64,000 nt of DNA from Paramecium octaurelia (lineage: Eukaryota; Ciliophora; Oligohymenophorea; Peniculida; Parameciidae). The DNA is taken from assembly GCA_905182995.1 (NCBI GenBank), contig CAJJDP010000006.1, positions 315,163-379,162 on the forward strand. The letters run 5' to 3'. Position 1 is the first letter of the stretch. Every line of letters begins with the position of its first letter. Both the position numbers and the translations under genes were made by a program. Of this stretch, positions 22,042-33,623 are shown in pieces. The notes below the pieces were generated by a model. That model was given only the letters and a program-made list of their open reading frames with translations, was not told where the DNA came from and did no database searches.

Positions 22042-24969
22042 TCATTAATCATCTTCCTCAATTAAATCGAACATTGAAATTGTTGGTATCTTCCAATTCT
22101 TTTTGGTTTCTTCATCGACTGAAGTATGGATCAAATGAATCATAAAGGCTTCTAGCTTATAATACAGAGGCTGCGCAAACCTTTGTTCATAGCTCCACTC
22201 TTTCTATTTCATATTTATTATATAAATACTTCATTTTACTTTCCAATTCCTACTGGAGAGTATTTATCAGCTATTCTTGCCAATGCTTCCATGAATTCAA
22301 TCAATTACATTTAAAATAGTCTATCACTTTCTAATTCATCAACTTAAGTCAACATTGATAAGCAAAATGCTAAATTAACATCTCTTTCAACAAAGTTTTC
22401 ATCAAAAAGATTGGCCTTATTGCATACATCTTTCAATTCATCTAGACACATGAATGGTGCTTGTCCTGGCTTCACCTTTTTTTATGAATTATGCATGTAC
22501 ACATAATCAATTACTTGTTTGTATTTCTTACATACATCATCACATTATTCTATAAAGTACCTTTCCATTCTCCATTTATGAGAATCGAATTAAGACATAT
22601 GAGGGAGACATTAATCTAATATCATTCTTGTGGCTTAAACAAATGATGGAGAACCAGGTTAATTTCTAATATATTTATCTTCTGATAATCTCACTAAAAA
22701 TTCCATCATCTAATATCTGACTAAATATCTCTCGGGATTTCTAAAATTACCTTTCCAATCTGATTATGATGCACTACAAGTAGCAATAAATTTTAAATCT
22801 ACATCAGCCAATTTCATTTATTTTCCATCAATTAATTAACATTAATTCACAAATTCAGAAGTTGGATTTTGAGACATAGAGAATACATCACCACTTGGAT
22901 TTATGGCTGAATAATATCTGTATGTCTCTCTTATTGATTTATAAGATTGCCATAACATTTCTTTAATCTACTCTTATTCTTCAGTTTTCTTAACAAATTT
23001 AGTTATTTTAGAGCAATTCCAATCTCTCTCAAAACATTTACGTAACAATTCCTCAGTATCAAATTTGTATTTAGGTGCCCAAATTGATATTGGGAATGAC
23101 CATGCACGCTTTTATTTCTTCATTTTTGCAGGAATATAGATTGGATCACAAGTTCTTGGTTTTACATCATAATTTGGATCCCAATCTGATATAACTGGTT
23201 TCCCTTTGTTTATGATTTAATGATTTGTTTCATCCAATAATACATCTATAATTTAATCAGCAATTTTAGTTCTCACTCTAAATTTTTCATTATGAACTTT
23301 TAATGGTTCAGTCAGACTTGCCACTTATAACTAACATCCAGTATAAAAATACTCTAATTCTCCTGTTGGCACCATACGATTTGTTTAGAAAATACCATTT
23401 TCATCCGGCTTACCTAAAAATATGGCTTCATATCCTTCAAAATCGAAATGAATGAATATTGGTTCTTCTGATGCATTTCCGCTTTTATCTAAATAATAAT
23501 AATAATTAATATTACTTGGTATCCATTCAAACTTCTAACCCTGCCAACCATCACAAATCCAACACACATCCATTAATTTTTCTGATCTAGGACCTTTTGA
23601 ATATGGTTTACTGTGAGTTTCGCATCCTCTAATTCTATAATCTGTATGTATTTAATTGAAGTTCCTCATTTCATTCTAAATGATCAAGAAACCTTTTGAA
23701 TCAACATATCCAAAGTTGCCAGAAAAGTGAAAACCATATATAGTATGATTTTCCTTCAAGGCTTCTGAAATTGATTAACTGTCAGCTAAACTGAATTGAT
23801 TTGCTGATAAATCTAAATGAATCATTTCTTTATTTTCTTCAAAAAACTATTTTAGAACTGGCGTTAAATTTGAACCTCCACATCCTAACAAATTATAGGA
23901 CAAGTCTAAAACTTTCATATTCTTATTATTAATCAGGGCCTTAAAAAGTTCAGCACCTCCACTCCCTTTGATTAAATTCCAATGAAGATACAGCTCTTCT
24001 AAAGAGTCATTGGTTTCGATCATTTATTTGATGAAAGTATGAGAAACATTAGTAATTTGATTTTTAGATACATTAAGTAATTTGACAGTATTATTTTTTT
24101 ACATGGCTTTGAAGAGTTCTTATGCTAAGACATCGCCCAACTGATTATCTTCTAGATTTAAGACTTGTATTCTTGTTATTGATTAAGATATAAATACTTG
24201 CAAGTTTGAGATGGAAGCACATTTAACACTGGTTCTAATCCTTTTTTTCCAATTATATTCGAAACCATTTCAATAGACCTCGCTTATTTAGATATTAAAG
24301 GCAGTATCAATGAAGCACCATTTTCCTTAATTCTGTTTTAATTGAAGTTGAAATCCTAAATTACAGGAAGAGTTCTCAAACCTTCAGATAGTACTTCAAC
24401 ATATTTATCGCCATATTTGTGATTTTCTATGGCCAATATTTTGGATTCTCCTTTCTGTTTGATTAGACCCATCTTACATGGCAATAATCTTAGTTGTTCT
24501 GATTTAATTATGAGATTAGTTTGGACAGAGTCTAAATTAATTTAGATTTCATCATACTCTAGATTGTGAAGAGCTTATTCTACTCCTTGATTCTAGTTAT
24601 TTTTTTATAGGTTTAGTAATAATTTTTAATGGAATCTGGTCCAACCAAGTCTTTCTATTTCATGTCTTCATAAACTTCTTCTTGATTATTTTGCATCTGA
24701 ATAAAAACATCCTTGTCATATTAATAAAATCAATATACCTCAATTCCTTTGTCTTTCTCTGCCTTCTCTTGTTTCTCCGCTTAAGTTTGGATTCTGAAAT
24801 ACTATCTGTTATATCTTTTGTTCGATTCCTGAAATGATTCGCCGAGTTTTCCGTCTATTGGAAACCGGCCCAATTTGCAAGTAGACATTACTTATGGCAA
24901 GACAGTAGGCTTAACTGAGAACTAAGAGGTTGTTTTTTTCATTTTTATTACATCATTTGCTGAATTCAT
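22042..24969 (-). CDS. Leucine-rich-repeat (RNI-type) protein with large conserved C-terminal region
   Basis: Roughly 940 residues. After a ~130-residue basic/acidic N-terminus, residues ~190-430 contain LRRs of the ribonuclease-inhibitor type: 'IQVLNLEDNQLGDVLAQEL', 'TVKLLNVSKNQITNVS', 'SLEELYLHWNLIKGSGGAEL', 'MKVLDLSYNLLGCGGSNL', 'MIHLDLSANQF'. These form curved protein-binding scaffolds. The C-terminal ~480 residues have no TGA and many aromatic residues ('IRETYRYYSAINPSGDVFSM', 'RYQMMEFLVRLSEDKYI') and resemble a module seen beside LRRs in other ciliate proteins; I cannot name it. Introns of 27, 26 and 26 nt are clear; one further frame change near residue 150 is unresolved. It begins 22 bp from the stop of the next upstream gene. 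Confidence 0.78.
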
Positions 24970-24991
24970 TTTTATATAATTATTAGAAAAC

Positions 24992-26440
24992 TCATAATAA
25001 ATTAAGATAATCATATTTTGCCTCTATGATTTTTACTATTTTTTAATGGATATTAATGGCTTGTTCCATAAGACTCTCTTCTAATTTGATCATGTAATAG
25101 ATTGGCACATTAATATATTATTCTTTTAAGTTAAATTGTTATTTATCATAGCTCCTCGATTCTTAATTTAAATCATCTGATGCATAAAGTTCATTAAAAT
25201 ATGGATCTGTTTATTTCTTATCAGTTTTCATTAGTTTTTTTCTCTTTTTAATCTCCTTCTCTACTTCTTTCAATTATTTTTCTATTGTTTTGTCTTCTTA
25301 AGATGTGTACTTCTAATGATTGTCCGATATAAATTATTTTTTTTGTTTAAGTTCATAATTGGGGTCTTCAACTTCATAACATTGATCAAACTTTCCATTA
25401 AATTTAGGAACACTCTCGAGCTTTTAGGACGATAGGTCCAAACCATTTTATGATGAATTATTTCTTTTGTAAAAGAGCAACCATTATTTTATCAATATTG
25501 GTAGTACCTAAGTTTTTTCAGCAACTTATTTTATCGCCTCCTCGGTAGGATCTTCTCCCAATTAGGATAAAATGTATTCCTTTATGTTTGGATTGTTTTT
25601 ATCCATTAACTTATTAGTTAATTATTTATTATACGTTGCTTCATTAATTGAATCCAAAAAATTTCCATACAAACATTTAGTGATATGAAAACTACTTATA
25701 TTATTTTGAGTTTAATTAAAGTAGTTTAAAATTTATTATTTTTTATACACAAATTAATTAATACTTATATTGGGGAAAATTCACTTATACACATGGTCTT
25801 CATCCAATGGTTCAAAGAATTTATATTTATACTTCTCAATCCCTTCTGAACTTTTGATAACAAGATACTCGACTTGATCATTAAATCGAACTGATTTTTT
25901 CCTCTTTTGTTATTGTCCCTCAGAATCCTAAACTATCCTTTCTGTTGACATTGTCGGAAATTAGGATACTGATCTTGTATCCTTACTTTAATTTTTCATT
26001 TTAGTAATTAGTTTATATAAAGGAATAGAATTTTGATTTTACGTATTTATTGAAGATAAAGTTTTTATGCTAATTTGACTTATTCTTTACCCGCTTGTGG
26101 TCGGGAATTTGGAAAAACTACTAGACAAATAACATTTATTTGAAGGGTTGTAATATCTGATAGAATTAGTTATGGCGTAATTCGTCTAATTTTGAAGAGA
26201 ATTGAATTGTTGACCATGAATTTAATTCTTCATAGGGCTTTATCTAAAGTTCCTCCTAGAGGGAGTCAAATTTTAGTGAGGTACATTTTTTGCTAGTAGA
26301 TAAGCAGATGTCGTCCGAAGTAGATTCTACATTAACTTTTCAGAAATTATCATGTTTGATACTTTTGGAATGTAGATTTGATTATTTTTTATTTCATTTT
26401 TGTGATTGGAGTTAGGCCTTATGACTTGGCTTTTTTTCAT
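24992..26440 (-). CDS. Unknown protein with PP1-docking-like motif
   Basis: 473 residues after one 27-nt intron (GTATAA...ATAAG). An apparent start at 25951 lies in the same open frame as the longer ATG at 26440, so the longer form is used; a TGA sits just upstream of it. The N-terminal 160 residues are Asn/Ser/Gln-rich. Near residue 180, 'KRKKSVRFNDQVEYLVI' contains K-x-V-x-F, a match to the protein phosphatase 1 docking motif. Residues ~320-350 ('PTEEAIKQVAEKTQVLPILI', then 'KQWLLFYKR') are faintly like homeodomain helices 2-3, but this may be chance. The C-terminal half is a Lys/Glu-rich helix. No family is recognised. Confidence 0.68.
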
Positions 26441-26526
26441 TTATTATAAATTTCATTTTTATCAAGAATTCGATTAAATTATATATATATTAAAAAGTAA
26501 AACCAAATAAAAAATTAATTATTTCG

Positions 26527-27332
26527 TCAAACAAAAGTTGACTCTGAAAATTAATCCATATAAATTGAAGACTTGCTAGCCATAATTTCTTCCTAAAAAT
26601 CTTTATCATGCCCAAAAGAATCTATTCAGAGTATTAACAATACCTTACAATAATGATGGTATATATAGAAATAATTAAACTTCTCCCTTATTAATTCTTT
26701 ATTCCTATTCCAGAATTAAAGCAAAGTATCCACAGCAATGTTGCATTAAGAGACATATGCTATAAACTTAAGTAAGTTTGGAATCCTCATCACTTCAAAT
26801 AACACTTTAATTGCATTGTCATCTAAATATGTACTAAAGAGTATTTAAATAAATGAATATATACTGCTTCATATCTAATTCAACATAGAGCAAGTTCTAG
26901 AGATTTGAAATTGATTCAATGAGTTGTTACAATAGATTTGTATTCAATGTTGAGCTACATAAATTAATTGAAAGTATTTGAAGTTTCTCTGACAATGATA
27001 ATTATAAACACAATTTCTGCCACAAGTTCTAATTCAATTTGTATTCTATTGCATTTAGATAGAGTTGTTATTAGTCCTCATATTCAAAGTCTTCATTTTT
27101 AGTAATTATTTTTTCTATGAAGTTGAAAACTATTGTTTAATGATCCGAATTCAATATTTGATTTGAAATTTATAAATAATTACTTTTACTTAGAGGTTTA
27201 TTGAAAATTAGGTTAATGTTCTGCTTTTCCTTAAAAATATAGGTTTACTTACTTGAATTTAAAATTAAATAATTTTTTATAAGACATCTACTTCTTATTC
27301 TTATTCTTATAACCATTTGATGTGTTTGACAT
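26527..27332 (-). CDS. Unknown helical-repeat-like protein
   Basis: 242 residues after removing three introns (19, 31 and 27 nt); the total is then a multiple of three and free of TGA. The protein starts 'MSNTSNGYKNKNKK'. From residue ~70 it is rich in Leu-containing amphipathic helices ('LSLSEKLQILSINL', 'LLQQLIESISNLQNLLYVEL', 'IKVLFEVMRIPNLLKFIAYV'), like an armadillo/HEAT-type scaffold, but I cannot assign a family. It ends at TGA 26527-26529, 86 bp upstream of the next gene on the strand. The 19-nt intron is at the lower limit for ciliates, so the first exon is the least certain part. Confidence 0.6.
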
Positions 27333-27952
27333 TTAAATTTTTTAATTTCTAATCTTGATTAGGTACATAGTAAGTTAGAGTGTGTTGATAATGTTATGTA
27401 AGTAGACAAGTTTCGCAAAGTGAAATATCACAATCTTGACAAATATATTAAATTTGAGAAGAGTGCAAAAAACATGTAGTTAATTAAGAATTCATAAAAA
27501 ATATTTAATTTAATCTTGAATAAGCATTTAGTTTAGAAGCCTAAATACGGGTTATTAATAACCAAATTGAAGTCAATAGATAAGGAAATATTGTTAAAAA
27601 TAATTAATATTTGAATATAATAAAATATTTCCGTGTATCAAAGGCTATAATCAAAACTGTTTAGAAAAATATACCATATTATTGTATGGGACTAAACCAA
27701 GGCATTTTAGTAGGAATGGTATCTTATAACTAGATAACAATTTTAAGATATTAAAAATGGAGAAGGGATAAAATATCTCTTTTAGGCTCAACAACATTTC
27801 TTTATGGTTTTAATTGAAATAAGCTATTTACTTAATAGAATTGATGATTAGTGAATAATCTTCATTTTAATTGATTGTGAAGAAACCTGCTTTGATTTAT
27901 ATTAATCCTTATGAAATTGAGGTCATTACATAAAATCTTACTAAATCTTATA
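27333..27952 (+). other. Region with coding-like fragments in several frames, no resolvable gene
   Basis: On the plus strand from ATG 27394 a frame reads 'MQVDKFRKVKYHNLDKYIKF' and runs ~70 residues to a TGA near 27614. Further on, two other frames look protein-like (one begins 'MGLNQGILVGMVSYNQI' near 27688; another ends at ~28010). I could not join them with acceptable introns. It may be a decayed gene. Confidence 0.3.
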
Positions 27953-28432
27953 TCATAAATAATATAATTTACAGTCTTTTCTTGAATTATAAACCAAAAA
28001 AAAAAATTGATTGAAGATAAACACAATCATTTACTTTAGTCCTTTCCTCTTAGGGGGATCCGTAATAAGAGCACTGCCAGTACTAGTAGCCTTTCGGCTA
28101 TTGAAAATATTGCCGTGAGGTGGTTCCTCAATAATTTCAGAATCTCTCTTACTTGGTCCTAATGAAATGTTTTTCTTAGTCTAGACTTGGCTACTTGAAT
28201 TGATCAGACTAAGTAGAATATTTTGATTTTAAGGGCATAGCTCTTATTATGGTTCTTCCTTACAATGTCTGTGAAGAACTTCCTCCTTGCGTACTAATAA
28301 TGGACCTGATAAAAGTGAATTCTATATAATCTTATGTTCTTAAATTACCTAAGACAGCGTAGGACCTAATTTATTAAGTTTGGCTTTTTGACATTGGCTG
28401 ACGAAGAAATGAGTCGGTAATTGAATTAATTA
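27953..28432 (-). CDS. Unknown protein, start uncertain
   Basis: A minus-strand frame is open from 28432 down to TGA 27953-27955. It reads 'LNKLGPTLSQVIQEHKIIQN', 'LLSGPLLVRKEEVLHRHC', 'NISLGPSKRDSEIIEEPP' and 'STGSALITDPPKRKGL', which looks like real protein. No ATG lies in this frame at the 5' end. An overlapping frame does have ATGs (28484 and about 28395) and probably supplies the first exon through an intron I could not place. There is no recognised domain. The last ~30 residues cross a T-tract and may be wrong. Confidence 0.42.
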
Positions 28433-28950
28433 TCACTAAAAAATTAAAAATAATAGTATCTATTGCACCTGGCATTTATTTTTAAAAGATTATTTCATCA
28501 CATGAGATTTGATTTATATGATAAATATCCTATTTTTTTTTTTTTAAATATTGTTCACTCTTTCAATATTTTTAAGTTTGATTCTATTTTTATTAACAAT
28601 ACTAAATGAAAAAATAAATACTACAACGATTATATCAATATTAAAAATACTAATAGTAAATTAAAAAACGCAAAAGAAAACCTTCTGTCAATTATGATAA
28701 TATAACTTTAAGTTCAATAGAACAATATATATATAAACAGATTGATTCAAAAGGAAGATTACCCAATAAAGATTAATCATGAACAATAATATAGATATTT
28801 TCAATAAACAAATCTAGATAAGCCGATTGCTTTTAATAAAAAGAAAACCAAAATAGAATTACAAGTCCGTTAAACATTGTATACTGTGATAAATCTATTA
28901 GAAAAATCATGAAATTTCTTTTTATCATAAAACACATAGTTTTATATCAC
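28433..28950. other. Intergenic stretch, no supported gene
   Basis: AT-rich spacer including a run of 13 T's near 28533. A plus-strand mini-frame at about 28779-28892 (38 codons) is open but has no family similarity. Confidence 0.45.
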
Positions 28951-29640
28951 TCAATTTACAAGAAAATGATCAATGAATTTTTGTATTGCCTTAAGTCTAT
29001 GAGATATTTTATTCTTCACATCTTTATCCATTTCAGCATATCTTAAATATTCATAACTAATACGTCTCTGTATATCCGTCTGGTTAAAAGATAGGATCCC
29101 AACCAAAATGTCCAGGTCCTCTTGGTCTAACAATTACTCCTGATGTTTAGCCGACAAATTAAATTGGTTCCTTCAATTCTGGTCCCATATACGATAAAAT
29201 GCATTGGGCATAACCTGTCTTGTCTTCAAATCCATCTAAAATTTTGCTCAATCCTTCAGGTCCTGCTGCTTCTAAAAACCATTTTCTATTTAAACATCGA
29301 TAATCATATTTACACATAGGGTCCTGGCATTCCATTGAGAGCATTGAAACATAATGAAGTATCCTCTGTAACACAGGCTTTTCCTATTTTCTCATAAGCG
29401 AGCAAGGCTTTTTCTTTTGCTATTTGTAGAGGTGGTCCTTATAACTCAGGTACTGAATATAACGAAAAGAATTACAATCTACAGGTTCAGAATCAATATG
29501 AAATCTATCCCCCATTATTTAAATAAATTCCTTAAGTTTATTTTTCTTGAATAGTATAATATTATTACATTCCCTGTGCATAGAATGATGGTGTGCTTTT
29601 TTGAAGCTATTTTTGAATATAAATATAGTACCTTCCTCAT
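28951..29640 (-). CDS. Inosine triphosphate pyrophosphatase (ITPase, HAM1 family)
   Basis: After removing four introns (23, 23, 28 and 22 nt) the product is 197 residues, matching eukaryotic ITPases. Signature segments are 'ILCTGNKNKLKEF', 'VDLPELQGPPLQIAKEKALL', 'VTEDTSLCFNALNGMPGPYV', 'KWFLEAAGPEGLSKILDGF', 'VRPRGPGHFGWDPIFQPDGY', 'TYAEMDKDVKNKISHR'. The enzyme hydrolyses ITP, dITP and XTP to monophosphates plus pyrophosphate, cleaning the nucleotide pool. Each intron is needed to restore the conserved line, which makes the model secure. The start ATG lies only 34 bp from the divergent SCP-phosphatase start; the first ~15 residues are the least certain. Confidence 0.94.
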
Positions 29641-29674
29641 GTTAATTTTAATTCATTATTTAAATTTTTTCAGA

Positions 29675-30690
29675 ATGAATAATAATGACATTATATATTA
29701 ACAGCAATAGGAGCAAAAAGAGAAAAAACCTTCGCTTATTGAATAATTGTGCTCTTGCATATATTTCTTTAGAAAGAAAAATGTCAAAATAAATGAAAGA
29801 TATTAATTAGGAATTGATACTCCCAAATCTCATGTAAGTAGAGTTAAATTAAATATGAGACTAGAAAAGTCTGTGTTTTAGATTTAGATGAAACATTAGT
29901 TCACAGCTAATTCAAGGCAGAAAATGGTTATGATTTTTTACTTGATGTAATAAATACTTAATAAGTTAGGTATTTGTCCAAAGTCAATTATTCAAAGTAT
30001 TTGTCACAGTTAGACCAGGCGTAGAAGCTTTTATGGAATCCTTAAGTGAGTATTTCGACGTTGTATTGTGGACTGCTAGTTTAAAAGAGTATGCTGATCC
30101 AGTAATGGATATCATTGATCCTTAAAAAAGGATTCAAACCAGACTTTATAGAGAAAGTTGTACTCCAATTAAAGGAGGATTAACAAAAAACCTAAATAAA
30201 TTAGGAAGAAGTTTGAAGGATGTATTAATAATAGATGTAACGTAATTTTTGATTTTATTAGAATTCCTAAATGTCATTTCTATTTTAACCAGAAAATGGT
30301 TTTTTAATCAAAGAATTTATTTCGGATAAAGAAGACAAAGAATTGGATTTATTGTTACCATTCTTAATTTGGCTTAGTCAAGTAATTTATTTATCTATAA
30401 AGTAATCCGATGTTCGACCTGTTTCCAAACTCTACTAATAGTATTTAACCAATAACTTAAATCCTCGTAAAAGTTCAAAAAAATCTATTCTTTCCTAATC
30501 TATGGTTTTGAATCAAGATAACCTCTTAAAATAACTCTAAATTCCCAGAATGCATACAATGAATCATCGTGACTTTGAGGATATAGAATTGAGATAAGAG
30601 GCTGGTCTTAATTCCCCTCATGTTGAACTTAAAATGCAAGATTAGACAGATGATGAAAGCAAAGAAACAATTGAAATCGGTAGTAATTGA
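29675..30690 (+). CDS. SCP/FCP1-type CTD phosphatase
   Basis: 306 residues after removing four introns (26, 23, 25 and 21 nt). The catalytic 'VCVLDLDETLVHSQF' begins near 29875. It is followed by 'VTVRPGVEAFMESL', 'VVLWTASLKEYADPVMDIID', 'RLYRESCTPIKGG', 'LGRSLKDVLIID' and 'PENGFLIKEF', which covers the complete small-CTD-phosphatase domain with both catalytic Asp residues. The ~100-residue tail is Ser/Asn/Gln-rich. Family members dephosphorylate Ser5 of the RNA polymerase II tail or other phospho-Ser/Thr proteins. Unlike the homologue at 1087-2830, the domain here lies near the N-terminus. Confidence 0.9.
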
Positions 30691-30762
30691 TGATTTATTA
30701 TAATTCTTTATATATATTCACTCATTCAATTCTTCAATCTTATTTAGTAAGTGTAAGAAAAA

Positions 30763-31188
30763 TCAAACAGCAATTTGTACTTTTAACTTTTAGAGATTTA
30801 TGAAATTTATATTTTCTACAAAATGACTAGTATTTTTATCAAACCTTAATGATTTATTGAATAAGTGGTATGATAGCATTAAATACAATTTTAAAAACAT
30901 ATAATTTGATAGAGAAGACTTTAATAATGTCTTCTGGATGGCAAAATTAATCCCTTATCTATTTTATCCAGTATTCTATTCAATTTCTGTAATAATAACC
31001 TAACTTCCATTAAGTAAAATTATTTTTTAATTCTTCATTATCTTTATTACAAGTTCCTTTTGAACATTTAAAGTGCATATTTAACAATGTACATCCCAAT
31101 GAGAATTAAATCTATTACATTTAAGACATTAGTATTTTGCCATATGTTTTTAACAATTAAAGGTAATAATCTGAAGTTTTAAAATCAT
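30763..31188 (-). CDS. Putative small zinc-binding protein
   Basis: A minus-strand frame of 141 residues from ATG 31188 to TGA 30763-30765. It includes 'KYQCLKCNRFNSHWDVHCQI' followed directly by C, that is C-x2-C ... C-x2-C, a plausible zinc ribbon or half RING. The rest has Leu-rich helices and no recognised domain. It converges on the SCP phosphatase (73 bp away) and starts 112 bp from the WD40 gene. It is supported by the frame, the Cys spacing and the position, but not by any family match; small introns (GTAATAAAG...) may be present. Confidence 0.45.
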
Positions 31189-31300
31189 GTTAGATTGTTG
31201 AATTCACTCAAATTATAAAACTAACAATTTTTGAATTTTATGTTAATATAAGAAGTTTGTCTAATTCATTTATTTTGCTTCTAATTCATAAATTTAATTT

Positions 31301-32337
31301 ATGGATTAAATTAAAATAAAGCATTCTCCTGTTAGTCAATTCTAAATTTCAGATAAAGAAGTATCAATTATTAATAGATTAAGTTCCCTCTCTCTTTATA
31401 ATTTATAAATGATACTGTTTTAATGGCTTTGACTGATTTTTCATTGAAATGGATTGACTTAAATACACAATAAGTTATTTGGGAACAAAAGAACCATCAT
31501 CAAAAAAGAATATAATAGTTGATAGTGGAAAACAATTTAGCATTCACTTGCTCAAATGATAGAACAATTAAGGTGTTTGATTTACAATCTAAATAATAAG
31601 TTCATTAATTTAAGAACGAAAAAGAATTTTATTCGATTGCTAAATCTAAACATATATTAGCAGGTGGAAGTGAGGGTAGAATTGATTTTTATGATCTTAA
31701 TGTAATGAAATGGAGATCCAGATTTGATTCTTCTTAAAATGATGAATTATCTTCATTGAACTTTCATTCTTAAGTTTAAACATAACTCTTATCATCTTCA
31801 ACAGATGGATTACTAGTTCAATACGATTTGACTCAAAAAAATGAGGAAGAATCATTACAAATGATGATTAGATTTGACTAACCTCTAAATTCATGTGGTT
31901 ATTGGAATAATTTATGTTTTTGTGTTACAACCACAAATTAAATTACCATCCTAGATTAACAAAATGATTAAAAACTCCATTAGTTCTAAGCTATTAAAAA
32001 TGTACTATTTATTAATAATTGATAGGATGAATTTCATGAAGATTATCTAATAGATGTGACAGCTGATAATGAATTTAAATATTTTGTAGGTAATGGAAAA
32101 GAGATCTATTAAAAAAATGAAAAATAATAGGTAGTTGCTTTGTATGAAACCAATTCTATTGAATAGATTCGACACATCAAATAATTGAAAGATTGTTATT
32201 TGTTATTTAGTGAAAATGGGTTACTTGAAATCCTTAAGCCACAACCCTACGTTTACTAACCCTTATCAATTGAAGAAGAAGCATTGGGCTTAATTGAAGA
32301 GGAAGATGATAACAAAAAATAAAAAAAGAGAATATGA
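31301..32337 (+). CDS. WD40-repeat protein (WDR89-like)
   Basis: 337 residues after removal of a 23-nt intron (GTATCA...TTAAG, near 31360). It has repeated WD40 blades: 'LAFTCSNDRTIKVFDLQS', 'ILAGGSEGRIDFYDLNVMKW', 'LLSSSTDGLLVQYDL', and a C-terminal acidic/Lys-rich end. The spacing and the degenerate later blades resemble WDR89-type single-propeller proteins, which act as binding platforms; no specific partner can be inferred. It ends at TGA 32335-32337. Confidence 0.75.
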
Positions 32338-32655
32338 TGCTAAGATTTGATTTATACAGTCGATAAATTGTTACATATATATTTTAATAACTTCCTGTTT
32401 AAATTATAGTAAATAAATAGTATTTTATTAAAGATTTGCATAATTTTTTTATTGTTTAGATTACAGACACACTTTCATGAGTAATTTAATAGAAATTATA
32501 AAATTAATCACTTTTTCCTAAAGGAATAAATCATTTATTTAAGTCTCTTTGGAAATAACAATATATTTAATGATTTTTAATAATAAAATAAATAGTATTG
32601 TAATATTTAGCGAATATGAATTAAATGTGAAGTCCCAATTAGTACAGTAATTTAA
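32338..32655. other. Intergenic stretch, nothing found
   Basis: 318 bp of AT-rich spacer between two plus-strand genes. No frame, repeat or RNA signature stands out. Confidence 0.5.
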
Positions 32656-33597
32656 ATGAAAAAGGTATAACCAGGAAGAACATGGACTAAATAAGAGGAT
32701 AATCAATTACTTTAGGGAGTGGAAATATATGGAAGGGATTGGGATAAGATTGCAAAAGTGATGAATATCAAATCTAAACCATTGTTAGAAGAAAGATATA
32801 AAAACCTAATAAATCAGAAACCTAAACCTATTTGGGAATTAAATGAAGATATTTTGTTGTTACAAATGGTTGATAAGCTGGGTAAAGATTGGGAAATGGT
32901 GTAGAAAGTTGTTAAAACAAAAGACATAGCTTCATGTAAAAGAAGGTTTGCCAAAATTAGAGATTCTTGTTTAAATTTAGAAGGAGAGGATAAAGACTTA
33001 GTGCTTCTAAATTAGTATTGGTATAAGGAAGATGAAGAATTGTTACTTTTTTTATATGAACTATATAACGGAGATTGGAGTGAAATATTTAAGAGAATAC
33101 CTGAAAGATATCCTAAATACATTTAGGATTAGTTTAAATAAAAAGGCTTAGCAAATCAATTGCATAAATGGAACAATGAAAAAGATGCAAGGTTGTTAGC
33201 ATATGCATTTTATGGAATACCACTGAGCAACTTTGAATAAGAAACAGGGTTCTCAGTTCCATAGTGTGAAGAAAGACTAAAGAAATTGCTGTATAAAATT
33301 TCGAAATCTTTACAATAACCAAAAAAGACAAAAGAATAATAATAATTTGATGAAATTATGTAATTTAATGAAACAAGAAGGAAACCAAATAGGTCAACTG
33401 AGACTAATTCTATGAATCAAATAGACAATCAATAATTAAATTATTATTCTGAATTTTAGGCTGCTTTAAATCAGTCTAAATCTCAGAAACAAAATTCAGT
33501 TTATAATAAAATGGCACAAAAACTAGAATTAGAAACCGAATACTAAAATGATGACGATTTTGGAATAGTATTAGATGAAGATTTTGTAAGTGATTGA
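32656..33597 (+). CDS. Myb/SANT-repeat protein
   Basis: An intronless frame of 313 residues. The N-terminus has Myb-like repeats: 'GRTWTKQEDNQLLQGVEIYG', 'RDWDKIAKVMNIKSKPLLEE', 'RYKNLINQKPKPIWELNED', 'LGKDWEMVQKVV', then a looser unit, 'YKEDEELLLFLYELYNGDWS'. Trp spacing and the 'EERYKNL' helix support DNA binding. The C-terminal third is Gln/Asn/Ser-rich with an acidic end. TGA codons upstream of ATG 32656 fix the start. It is one of four Myb-type genes in this window. Confidence 0.72.
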
Positions 33598-33623
33598 ATA
33601 TTTAAATATACAATATACAATTA

